Assembly (NCBI GenBank): GCA_020054355.1
Contig: JAGVLI010000022.1
Location: 1-7,956, forward strand
Direction of reading: 5' to 3'
Length of the DNA stretch: 7,956 nt
Source: Planctomycetales bacterium
Lineage (GTDB): Bacteria; Planctomycetota; Planctomycetia; Gemmatales; Gemmataceae
The translations under genes were made by a program, and so were the position numbers. The notes beneath the pieces were generated by a model. It saw nothing but the letters and a program-made list of their open reading frames with translations, ran no database searches and was not told where the DNA came from. Below, piece by piece: positions 1 through 6,131 of this stretch. Each line of letters opens with the position of its first letter. The first letter of the stretch is position 1.

Positions 1-1
1 C

Positions 2-229
2 CATCAAGACAACGTGCCGCGCTCGAACGTGCAACTGACGTTCGTGCGGGCCGATGCTCAGAACAGCCGCCAGGCGGCGACGGCCGACCGCGACGGCAAG
101 TTCCAGGTGAATCTGCCTTCCGGCGGCTGGCACGTCTACCTGACCGGCAACGACGGCCGGGCCGTCTACCTGAATCAGATCGAGGTGCGCGGCGAGCAGA
201 GCCGGCCGATCGTGCTGGTAAGCCACTGA
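2..229 (+). CDS. 3' end of a secreted-type beta-sandwich protein (carboxypeptidase-regulatory-like domain), 5' truncated by the window
   Basis: The reading frame is open from the first complete codon to a TGA at 227-229, giving 75 visible C-terminal residues, so the true start lies outside the window. The GTG at 14 has no convincing ribosome binding site and I do not take it as the start. The visible part alternates short beta strands with turns. It has the pattern DRDGKFQV, then LPSGGWHVYL, then NDGRAVYL, ending in a short hydrophobic strand. This matches the carboxypeptidase-regulatory-like/transthyretin-like fold, in which a D-x-x-G-x-F turn precedes a strand and an aromatic-rich strand. 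Such domains often sit at the C-terminus of secreted planctomycete proteins and act as structural or binding modules. No catalytic residues are visible. The function of the full protein cannot be inferred. Two hairpins follow immediately, so this gene probably ends its transcript. Confidence 0.7.
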   Translation, partial: HQDNVPRSNVQLTFVRADAQNSRQAATADRDGKFQVNLPSGGWHVYLTGNDGRAVYLNQIEVRGEQSRPIVLVSH

Positions 230-230
230 G

Positions 231-254
231 GCCGCTTGCTGAACCGCAAGCGGT
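231..254 (+). other. Hairpin directly after the first gene
   Basis: CCGCTTGC at 232-239 pairs exactly with GCAAGCGG at 246-253 around a 6-nt loop, and the outer 231/254 pair adds a G-T wobble. It starts 2 nt after the stop codon and is not followed by a T-run. It is more likely an upstream stabilising or pausing hairpin in front of the real terminator at 259-294 than a terminator itself. Confidence 0.5.
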
Positions 255-258
255 AGAT

Positions 259-294
259 GGGGTCTCCGAGCTTAGGCGGAGGCCCCGTTTTATT
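259..294 (+). terminator. Rho-independent terminator of the first gene
   Basis: GGGGTCTCCG at 259-268 pairs with CGGAGGCCCC at 277-286 over 10 bp, with one G-T wobble and an 8-nt loop (269-276). A T-rich tail, GTTTTATT, follows at 287-294. The stem-loop plus T-tract is the classical intrinsic terminator form. It sits 30 nt after the stop codon of the first gene and well before the next gene at 421, so it separates the two units. Confidence 0.85.
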
Positions 295-405
295 GCGCTG
301 CCCCAGGCTGCCGATCCTCATTTTCCTGTTCGTTTTTCCGCGCCGGCTCGTCGTTCATGGTGAATGATTGAGATCGCCGCCTGCGGTATCAGCGGACAAC
401 TTTTC

Positions 406-412
406 AGGGGGA
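406..412 (+). promoter_or_regulatory. Ribosome binding site that decides the start at 421
   Basis: A purine-rich AGGGGGAG-type Shine-Dalgarno sequence lies 8 nt before ATG 421. The frame is open back to an ATT-type codon at 364, but that position has no such site. The protein from 421 also begins with a clean signal peptide, so 421 is preferred. Confidence 0.7.
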
Positions 413-420
413 GCGGTGCC

Positions 421-1854
421 ATGCGTCTTGTCGGTTCGATGCTGGCGCTGGGAATGGGACTGGGCTTCGCAACGGCAGCGTTCGCGGAAGCGATGCCCGT
501 GCCGACCGCTGCCCATATCGACCAGTTGATCGCCCGGCTGGGCAGCGGCCAGTTCGCCGAGCGCGAACAAGCCACCGTTGCTCTGGAAACGCTTGGCGGC
601 CAGGCGCTTGAGTCGCTGCGCCGGGCCGCGCGGAATCAGGACCTGGAAATTCGCCGCCGGGCCGAGGAACTTGCCGCCCGCATCGAAGTTCGCGTCGATA
701 GCGCCCGCTTGCTGGCCGGCAAGAAGGTGCGTCTCTCCTATCAGAATGTTCCCATCAGTGAGGCGATGGCTGATTTTTCTCGCCGCACGGGATTGACCCT
801 GAAGCTCCATAGCGACGACGAGGCGCTGGCCGACCTGGACCAACGCAAGCTCACCCTCGAAACCGGCGACCTCGGCCTCTGGGATGCCCTGGACCGCTTC
901 TGTGCGGTCAGCGGCTTGGCCGAGAGCAGCCTGTCGAGCGATGGCGCCGATGCGCTGACCTGCCGGTTGCGATTAGGACAGCCAGCCCGACTGCCCAGCT
1001 ATCAAGCCGGGGCCGTGCGCATCCGGGCGATCAGCTCGCGGGCGCCCGGCTGGGGGCAGACCCCCGGCGTGGTCGATGCCCCTTGCCTGCTGGAAGTCGT
1101 CACCGAGCCGGGAATCCTCTGGCACGGGGTGGCCGACGTGCGCATTCTCAAAGCCGTGGATGACCAGGGCCAGGAGCTGGACCAGGTGCCGGGCACGCTG
1201 GAAAGCGGCGGCTACGAGGAGTTCGCGCAAATGGGCGGTTTCGGCAAGCGCATCTGGCGATCGGATTTCGCCGACTACGGGCTGACGGGCGGCAAGCAGC
1301 CCGTGAGCGTGAAGCTGAAGCTGGGCAAGGAGCCGGCCCAGAAGGTGAAAGAACTGCACGGCATCCTGGTCGGCCAGATGCAGACGCCGGTCGAACCGCT
1401 GCTGATCGTCGATAACGTTTTGCAGATGGCCGGACAGACCTTCAAGGGCAGCGACGGCGCGGTCGTCAAGCTGGGCGAGATCGCCCGCGACAAGGACGGC
1501 CGCACGCAACTGGACGTTGAATTCCAGTCGGCCCCGATGGAAGATGCGCTGCAACTCGCCTTCGGCATGAACAACCGCCGGGCGCTCAATCAGGCTCTGG
1601 TCTTCCAGCTGCGTTCCCGCGACCGGCTGGGTGCCATCCCCAACCTGGAATTGCGCGACGCCGCCGGCAAGCTCGTGGACGTGGCCCGCTACAACGAGGT
1701 CAACCAGGTGGCCGGCACCAAAGGCACCTACACCGCCACCCTGCACATCCTGCCCAAAACCGGCGTCGGCGACCCCGTCCGCCTGCAGCTCCTCGGCCGG
1801 CGCACCGCCATCGTCGAAGTGCCCTTCATTCTGAAGGACGTGCCGCTGCCGTAA
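421..1854 (+). CDS. Secreted HEAT-like / STN-domain-like protein of unknown function (477 aa)
   Basis: The protein begins with a Sec-type signal peptide: Arg at position 2, a hydrophobic core, and a likely cut after AFA at about residue 22. Residues about 33-89 are amphipathic helices rich in Leu, Ala, Arg and Glu, resembling a degenerate HEAT/PBS-like pair. Residues about 100-167 follow the pattern of an STN or secretin short N-terminal domain. That pattern is a strand (KKVRLSYQNVP), a helix (ISEAMADFSRRTG), a strand (LTLKL), a strand (RKLTLETGD) and a helix (LWDALDRFCAVSGL). The remaining ~300 residues look beta-rich, contain no membrane segment and match no family I can name. HEAT-plus-STN architecture is familiar from periplasmic planctomycete proteins, probably for protein-protein contacts at the envelope. 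No enzyme motif is visible. The gene stands alone between a terminator upstream and a palindromic repeat downstream. The start is set by the ribosome binding site and signal peptide. Confidence 0.75.
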   Translation: MRLVGSMLALGMGLGFATAAFAEAMPVPTAAHIDQLIARLGSGQFAEREQATVALETLGGQALESLRRAARNQDLEIRRRAEELAARIEVRVDSARLLAGKKVRLSYQNVPISEAMADFSRRTGLTLKLHSDDEALADLDQRKLTLETGDLGLWDALDRFCAVSGLAESSLSSDGADALTCRLRLGQPARLPSYQAGAVRIRAISSRAPGWGQTPGVVDAPCLLEVVTEPGILWHGVADVRILKAVDDQGQELDQVPGTLESGGYEEFAQMGGFGKRIWRSDFADYGLTGGKQPVSVKLKLGKEPAQKVKELHGILVGQMQTPVEPLLIVDNVLQMAGQTFKGSDGAVVKLGEIARDKDGRTQLDVEFQSAPMEDALQLAFGMNNRRALNQALVFQLRSRDRLGAIPNLELRDAAGKLVDVARYNEVNQVAGTKGTYTATLHILPKTGVGDPVRLQLLGRRTAIVEVPFILKDVPLP

Positions 1855-1876
1855 TTAGTCCAAGTCATCGCGGACT

Positions 1877-1972
1877 TTGGCGAGCGTCGAGGCGTAAGCC
1901 CGACGTGGAACCGACCGCACACGTCGGGCTTACGCCCCGACGCTCGCCAAGACGCCGCGACGCTCGCCAGCG
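1877..1972. repeat. Long palindromic intergenic repeat (REP/BIME-like) with a partial extra copy
   Basis: The left arm (1877-1907) and right arm (1920-1950) are 31-nt inverted copies differing at one position, separated by a 12-nt loop. Each arm holds the core GGCGTAAGCCCGACG or its complement. The last 12 bases of the right arm, CGACGCTCGCCA at 1938-1949, recur at 1958-1969, giving a partial third unit. There is no T-run, no ORF and no recognisable transposase end. From memory, related GCGTAAGCCCGACG palindromes are dispersed between genes in planctomycete genomes, but I cannot verify copy number here. In the transcript of the 421-1854 gene it would form a very stable hairpin that could stop transcription or protect the mRNA 3' end. 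Confidence 0.8.
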
Positions 1973-1983
1973 TTCCATTCGCC

Positions 1984-2011
1984 TTGCACCGACTGCGCCG
2001 CTTGCTACAAT
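1984..2011 (+). promoter_or_regulatory. Candidate sigma70-type promoter for the exporter operon
   Basis: TTGCAC at 1984-1989 (3 of 6 matches to the -35 consensus) lies 16 nt upstream of TACAAT at 2006-2011 (5 of 6 matches to the -10 consensus). Transcription would begin near 2018, leaving a leader of about 38 nt before ATG 2056. It lies just after the palindromic repeat, which would insulate it from the upstream gene. The -35 box is weak. Confidence 0.45.
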
Positions 2012-2035
2012 CCGGCCGCTTTGCGTACCGCAAGC

Positions 2036-2042
2036 AAGGAGG
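2036..2042 (+). promoter_or_regulatory. Ribosome binding site for the RND exporter
   Basis: AAGGAGG is a full Shine-Dalgarno match 13 nt before ATG 2056. The spacing is somewhat long. No better start codon lies between them. The TTG at 1984, where the frame opens, coincides with the candidate -35 box and cannot be the start if that promoter is real. Confidence 0.6.
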
Positions 2043-2055
2043 CAGGCGGCAAGCG

Positions 2056-4884
2056 ATGAATCCGGAACCGAGCCATCCGCACGAAACCGCGTTTGTTCCC
2101 CGTTTGCTGGTCGGCCTGGTCAAGCAGGTTTGCCGGCGTCCCGGCCTGGTGCTGACCGTCTCCCTGCTGCTCGCCGCCGCTTCAGTCTACGCAGCCTGCC
2201 GGCATCTCGAATACCACACCCAGCGCACCGACCTCGTCAGCCCGCACAAGGACTATCAGCAGCGCTGGAAGCAATATCTCTCGGAATTCGGCGACGATGA
2301 TGACATGGTGGTGGTCGTCGAGGGCGGCGACCGCGACCGGATGAAGCAGGCGCTGGACTCGCTCGCCGCCAAGGTGCAGGACCAGCCGGAGCTGTTCGAC
2401 CGCCTGTTTTACCGGGTTGACCTGCGCGGCCTGCGCAACCGGGCCTTGCTGTTCTTTCCCGCCGAGTCCATCAAACCCATCCAGGCCAACCTCAAGAGCA
2501 TGGGCCTGCTGCTGGAGTTCGGCCCCTGGAGCTGGCGGACGCTCGGCCTGGTGAGCATGCTGCGCGAAGCCCGGCACCGCGCCGGGCAGATCAATCCCGA
2601 TCGGCCGCTTACTCCCGCCGACGAGCAGTTCCTGAGCCAGCTGCACTCGATCGGCCGGTCGGCGACCGCGACGCTGGCCGATCCCAACGACTATCGCAAC
2701 CCGTGGGGCAGCCTGCTGGCCCAGCAGCCGCAACAACAAGACCTGTTGGCCGAGCCGCAGTATTTCTTCAGCCCCGATGGCGGCCTGGCGTTCCTGCTGG
2801 TGCGGCCGGTGAAGGAGGAAGGCTCGTTCACCTCGTGCAACGCGAGCGTGGCGCGGATGCGGGCGATCATTGCCGAGCTGAAGCCCGCCTTTCCCGGCGT
2901 CGAATTCGGCCTGACGGGCCTGCCGGTGCTGGAAGACGACGAGATGTCGGCGGCGGATCGCGACACGCGGCTCGCCTCCTGGCTGGCCGTCGCCGGCGTG
3001 ACGCTGCTGTTCTTCATCGTTTATCGCGGCGTCTGCTACCCGCTCCTGACGATGGGCACGCTGCTCGTCGGCACCGCCTGGGCGCTGGGCTGGACGACTT
3101 TGACGATCGGCCATCTGAACATTCTCTCGGCCGCCTTCGCCGTGATGCTGATCGGCATGGGCGATTACGGCGTCCTCTGGGTGATGTGCTACGAGCAAGC
3201 CCGCAGGGAAGGACGTGGCGTGCAGTCGGCCTTGCTGCATACCACCAGCCATGTCGGCCTGGGCAATCTGACCGCGGCAGCCACGCTCTCGCTGGCGTTC
3301 TTCACGGCCATGCTGGCAGACTTCCGCGCGGTGGCTGAGCTAGGTTGGATCGTCGGCTGCGGTGTGCTGTTCTGCGCCCTGGCCTGCTTCACCGTGCTGC
3401 CGGCAGTGTTGATGCTGCTGGATCGCCGGCGGGCAGTGGGCAGTGGGCAGTGGGCAGTGGGCAGTGAGAAAGCGGGACAGAATGTCATTACGGTGCGGCA
3501 AGACATTTCTCATCGAGATGCGCAGCCCGCGCTGCATGCCCGGATTCCGGGGCGTGCCTCGGCGACAGGCTGGATCATCGCGGCGGGGCTGCTGCTGACG
3601 CTGGGCCTGGGCGTCTGCGCCACGCGCGTTTCCTACGATCACAACTTGCTCAACATGCAGCCGAGGAACCTGGAATCGGTGGCCTGGGAGCTGAAGCTGA
3701 TCGAGCATACCGCGGGGGCCAGCTGGCATGCGCTGAGCTGCACGGCCAGCCCGGAAGAGGCGCTGGCGCTCAAGGCACGCTTCGAGCAGTTGCCCGAAGT
3801 CAGCCGGGTCGTCGAAGTAGCGTCGCTGGTGCCGCGCGACCAGCCGCACAAGATCGAAATGCTGCGCGACATCCAGCAGCGGCTCAAGCACTTGCCGCCG
3901 CGCGGCGTCGCCATTCCGCATGCCCGGCCCAACGGCCGGCAGGTTCAGACCGAGCTGGCCTGCTTGATCGGGCAGTTGCAGCCCCTGGCCGAAACCGGCA
4001 ATCACCCGTTGCTCGCGGACCTGCGCCATCAACTCATTGCCCTGCAAGCCAGCTTGCAATTGCAGCCGCTGTCCAGCGTGGCCGAGGAACGCTTGCAGCG
4101 CTTCGACGAGCGCCTGGCCGGCGACCTCGCGGAAGACCTGCATCGCCTGAAGGACGTTGCCACTCCCGCGGGCATCACCACTGCCGACCTGCCGCCGGCC
4201 CTGCGCGAGCGCTACCTGGGGCAAACCGGCAAATGGCTGCTCCGCGTCTTCGCCCGCGATTGCCTGTGGGACTTCGAGCCATTGGAGCACTTCACCCGGC
4301 AGATTCAGACCGTCGATCCGGAAGCCACCGGCAAGCCCTTCGGCACCGTGGAAGGCTTGAAGGGCATGAAGAACGGCTTCCAGTGGGCCGGGCTGTACGC
4401 CCTGATCGCCATCGTCGTCGTGTTGCTGCTCGACTTCCGCAACATCAAGCTCACGTTGCTGGCGTTGCTGCCGTTGGCGCTGGGCGTGGTCATGACGCTG
4501 GGCGTGCTGGGGCTGTTTGGCATCTCATTGAATCCCGCCAACACCATTGCCTTTCCACTGATTCTCGGCGTCGGCGTGGACAACGGCGTTCATGTGCTGC
4601 ACGACTGGCGGCTGCGGCGCAAGGCCGGCCGTTATGGCATCAGCCCGACGATCCGCAAGGGCGTGCTCACGAATGCACTCACCACGATGATCGGCTTCGG
4701 CACCCTGATGATCTCGACCCAGCGCGGCTTGGTGAGCCTGGGTTTCATCCTCACGGTGGGCGTCGGCTGCTGCATGGTCGCGGCGCTGGTCTTCTTGCCG
4801 GCCGTGCTGCGGCTGGTGAGCAAGCAGCCGGTGCGCCGGCCGATTGCCGACCGGGAAGCCCTGCCGCTCGAACAGGCGGCGTAA
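2056..4884 (+). CDS. MMPL/RND-family exporter, HpnN-like (942 aa)
   Basis: This is an inner-membrane, proton-driven exporter of the RND superfamily, MMPL branch, closest in layout to the hopanoid transporter HpnN. It has the two-fold RND plan. TM1 is at about residues 30-48, followed by a periplasmic domain (50-305) and TM2-6 (308-455). A cytoplasmic linker (456-505) leads to TM7 (506-524), a second periplasmic domain (525-775) and TM8-12 (778-925). Each TM4/TM10 carries the expected acidic residue for proton relay: D370 in GMGDYG and D842 in GVGVDNGVH. The YDHNLLNMQ motif just after TM7 matches the HpnN-like subgroup from memory. The likely substrate is a lipid or hopanoid-type molecule, but this is inference because no hpn genes are nearby. 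The TM6-TM7 linker contains a 7-bp tandem repeat (3431-3465) and looks longer than needed. A small lipoprotein-like gene follows 11 nt downstream, suggesting co-transcription. Confidence 0.85.
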   Translation: MNPEPSHPHETAFVPRLLVGLVKQVCRRPGLVLTVSLLLAAASVYAACRHLEYHTQRTDLVSPHKDYQQRWKQYLSEFGDDDDMVVVVEGGDRDRMKQALDSLAAKVQDQPELFDRLFYRVDLRGLRNRALLFFPAESIKPIQANLKSMGLLLEFGPWSWRTLGLVSMLREARHRAGQINPDRPLTPADEQFLSQLHSIGRSATATLADPNDYRNPWGSLLAQQPQQQDLLAEPQYFFSPDGGLAFLLVRPVKEEGSFTSCNASVARMRAIIAELKPAFPGVEFGLTGLPVLEDDEMSAADRDTRLASWLAVAGVTLLFFIVYRGVCYPLLTMGTLLVGTAWALGWTTLTIGHLNILSAAFAVMLIGMGDYGVLWVMCYEQARREGRGVQSALLHTTSHVGLGNLTAAATLSLAFFTAMLADFRAVAELGWIVGCGVLFCALACFTVLPAVLMLLDRRRAVGSGQWAVGSEKAGQNVITVRQDISHRDAQPALHARIPGRASATGWIIAAGLLLTLGLGVCATRVSYDHNLLNMQPRNLESVAWELKLIEHTAGASWHALSCTASPEEALALKARFEQLPEVSRVVEVASLVPRDQPHKIEMLRDIQQRLKHLPPRGVAIPHARPNGRQVQTELACLIGQLQPLAETGNHPLLADLRHQLIALQASLQLQPLSSVAEERLQRFDERLAGDLAEDLHRLKDVATPAGITTADLPPALRERYLGQTGKWLLRVFARDCLWDFEPLEHFTRQIQTVDPEATGKPFGTVEGLKGMKNGFQWAGLYALIAIVVVLLLDFRNIKLTLLALLPLALGVVMTLGVLGLFGISLNPANTIAFPLILGVGVDNGVHVLHDWRLRRKAGRYGISPTIRKGVLTNALTTMIGFGTLMISTQRGLVSLGFILTVGVGCCMVAALVFLPAVLRLVSKQPVRRPIADREALPLEQAA
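3431..3465 (+). repeat. Heptanucleotide tandem repeat (GGGCAGT)x5 inside the exporter gene
   Basis: Five perfect copies of GGGCAGT run head to tail. Because 7 is not a multiple of 3, they are read in all three phases and encode a heptapeptide period (AVGSGQW, then AVGS). The tract falls at residues about 459-471, in the cytoplasmic linker between TM6 and TM7. The total length keeps the frame open. Gain or loss of one or two units would shift the frame and truncate the protein before its second half. Confidence 0.9.
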
Positions 4885-4895
4885 GAGGTTCAACC

Positions 4896-5324
4896 GTGTA
4901 CCGTCCAGCCTGTCTCTCGATTTCCCTCGGAATCGCCGTCCTTTGTGCGGCTTGCCATTCGCCTCCGAGCGGCCAGCCGGAGCGTGCCCCTGCTGCCAAC
5001 ACCAAGAACGTATTCGACGATCCCCATCGGATCGAGATCGTGCGACCGGGAACCTGCGAGGCGCGCGTGGGGCAGCCGGTGCTTTTCCGTTACGGCTACA
5101 CCGTCGTGCCGCAGATGATTTTCAGTCTGAAGGTCAAAGTCAACGGCAAGGAAATCGAGCAGCCGGATGTCGAGTCGTACGATCGGCAGGGAAAGACCGG
5201 CTACGCTGACTTCGCCTATGTATTTCGTCCCCCACAGCCCGGCACCTATCGCATCGAGATCAGCCGACACTTCTTGAGCGGCATTGACGGCTTGCCGGAC
5301 GACTACACGGTTGTCGCGCGCTGA
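4896..5324 (+). CDS. Small lipoprotein-like or secreted protein downstream of the exporter (142 aa)
   Basis: The start is GTG 4896, with AGAGG at 4884-4888 placed 7 nt upstream and overlapping the exporter stop codon. The spacing after the exporter stop is 11 nt, so the two genes are probably translated from one mRNA. Residues 1-20 form a short signal sequence ending in LCAAC. Cys20 could be lipidated, although the lipobox is imperfect because position -3 is Cys rather than Leu. Residues 21-45 are Pro/Ala-rich and look like a flexible tether. Residues about 46-141 alternate hydrophobic strands and turns, including VGQPVLFRYGY, IFSLKVKVNGK, ADFAYVFRPPQPGTYRIEIS and a terminal DDYTVV strand, consistent with an Ig-like beta-sandwich. 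I do not recognise the family. A periplasmic accessory role for the exporter is inferred only from gene order. Confidence 0.7.
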   Translation: MYRPACLSISLGIAVLCAACHSPPSGQPERAPAANTKNVFDDPHRIEIVRPGTCEARVGQPVLFRYGYTVVPQMIFSLKVKVNGKEIEQPDVESYDRQGKTGYADFAYVFRPPQPGTYRIEISRHFLSGIDGLPDDYTVVAR

Positions 5325-5340
5325 GGTCCAAAACGGATCG

Positions 5341-5372
5341 CTGTCTGTGGGCCTATCCCCGCACTCAGACGG
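5341..5372. other. Bulged hairpin between the lipoprotein-like gene and the 139-aa gene
   Basis: Positions 5341-5346 pair with 5367-5372, and 5347-5351 with 5358-5362, around a 6-nt loop. There is a 4-nt bulge at 5363-5366 and two G-T wobbles. No T-run follows on the plus strand. It lies 17 nt after the stop codon and may mark the end of the exporter operon, but the evidence is weak. Confidence 0.3.
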
Positions 5373-5413
5373 CGTACCTCAAAATTCCCCAAGGAACTGC
5401 ATCACCGTTGCGA

Positions 5414-5419
5414 TAGAAT
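5414..5419 (+). promoter_or_regulatory. Possible -10 element upstream of the 139-aa gene
   Basis: TAGAAT matches the -10 consensus at 5 of 6 positions and lies 52 nt before ATG 5472. No acceptable -35 box is present at 15-19 nt upstream, so this is only a weak candidate. Confidence 0.2.
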
Positions 5420-5471
5420 GATTGCAGGGAACCGCCCGGCCGTTGCTATTCGAAATCCAAGGAATTGTGCG

Positions 5472-5891
5472 ATGACCCCTGCCGCGCCACCCACCGCGCC
5501 GGCCGAGAACTGGCAAGCCATCCGCGACGAGTGGATCGCAGCTGTCGAAGGACTAGTCGCCGACGCCGAGGCATGGTCCAAGACGCAGGGCTGGGCGACC
5601 CGGCGCGATCCGAAGACCATTGCCGAAGATCCCCTCGGCGCTTACCTCGTTCCGCGATTGTTGATTCACGGCGTCGATGGCCGGCTGCTGCTCGATCCCG
5701 TCACGCGCTTTGTCGTCGGCGGTTTGGGCCTGGTCGATTTCTGCGTGCTGCCTTCCTACGACTGGGTCAAGATCGTCCGCACTCCGGCGGGCTGGGAATT
5801 TCATCCGGCCCAGCCGGATGTGCCTCACCGAGCTTGGTCCGAGGGAGCTTTCGTGGAAGTCGCCCGGGAACTGCTGGCGACCGGCCGATGA
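5472..5891 (+). CDS. Conserved-looking hypothetical protein (139 aa)
   Basis: ATG 5472 has AAGGA at 5459-5463, 8 nt upstream, and is chosen over the open-frame position at 5418, which lies almost on the possible -10 element. The protein is soluble: no signal peptide and no membrane segment. A Pro/Ala-rich start (residues 1-11) is followed by an amphipathic helix (about 13-40) with several Trp and acidic residues. Residues about 57-112 are predicted strands containing RLLIHGVDGRLLLDP, a Gly/Val-rich stretch, and CVLPSYDWVKI with a following GWEF. The C-terminus (about 121-137) is another helix. Tryptophans are frequent for its size. I do not recognise the domain and assign no function. It is separated by about 150 nt from the exporter operon and 240 nt from the MFS gene, so it is probably monocistronic. 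Codon choice matches its neighbours, supporting a real gene. Confidence 0.65.
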   Translation: MTPAAPPTAPAENWQAIRDEWIAAVEGLVADAEAWSKTQGWATRRDPKTIAEDPLGAYLVPRLLIHGVDGRLLLDPVTRFVVGGLGLVDFCVLPSYDWVKIVRTPAGWEFHPAQPDVPHRAWSEGAFVEVARELLATGR

Positions 5892-5993
5892 AGCGGCAGG
5901 AACGCATCGAACGCATCCCAAACGGACGCACCAGAGCGACACAAGCTTCGACCGCTGCCGCGAATCTGTAGCATACCTGCCCTTAAGAATCAT

Positions 5994-6022
5994 TTGACAT
6001 CCCCCAGCGCTCCTGATACGAA
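5994..6022 (+). promoter_or_regulatory. Candidate sigma70-type promoter for the MFS gene
   Basis: A perfect TTGACA -35 box (5994-5999) is followed after 17 nt by TACGAA (6017-6022), a weak -10 box (3 of 6) preceded by TG at 6014-6015 in extended -10 position. Transcription would start near 6029, leaving a leader of about 100 nt before ATG 6132. The perfect -35 box, ideal spacing and extended -10 make this the best promoter candidate in the window. Confidence 0.55.
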
Positions 6023-6131
6023 ATGCCCATCCCGGCGTTCTCACCCCACGCAGAACCCCAACCATCACCAGCCGGCGGCGTCGGTCAGGGCCAGACCCAC
6101 ATGCTGCCAGCATGGCCGGAGCATATTCGCA

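Noticed and set aside
364..420. Upstream extension of the HEAT-like gene
   Set aside because: It would place the signal peptide inside the protein, and there is no ribosome binding site at 364.
973..1746. Long minus-strand open frame opposite the HEAT-like gene
   Set aside because: It is a high-GC shadow: its protein is rich in His, Gln, Arg and Ala without any motif, while the plus strand has a signal peptide and domain pattern.
1877..1950. Inverted repeat as the ends of an insertion sequence
   Set aside because: Only 12 nt lie between the arms, leaving no room for a transposase, and no target duplication is visible.
3431..3465. Heptamer tract as part of a CRISPR or iteron array
   Set aside because: Units are contiguous without spacers, lie inside a gene in frame, and no replication or Cas gene is nearby.
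2182..4290. Two long minus-strand open frames opposite the RND exporter (2182-3252 and 3340-4290)
   Set aside because: Both are low-complexity shadows rich in Gln, Arg, Ala and His. The plus-strand frame has matched RND motifs and 12 membrane segments throughout.
2056..4884. Assignment of the gene symbol hpnN
   Set aside because: Architecture and motifs fit the HpnN-like group, but without hopanoid biosynthesis neighbours or an alignment the orthology is not established.
5900..5917. Tandem 9-bp repeat GAACGCATC x2 after the 139-aa gene
   Set aside because: Two copies in GC-rich DNA with no palindrome or nearby partner are not enough to claim a binding site.
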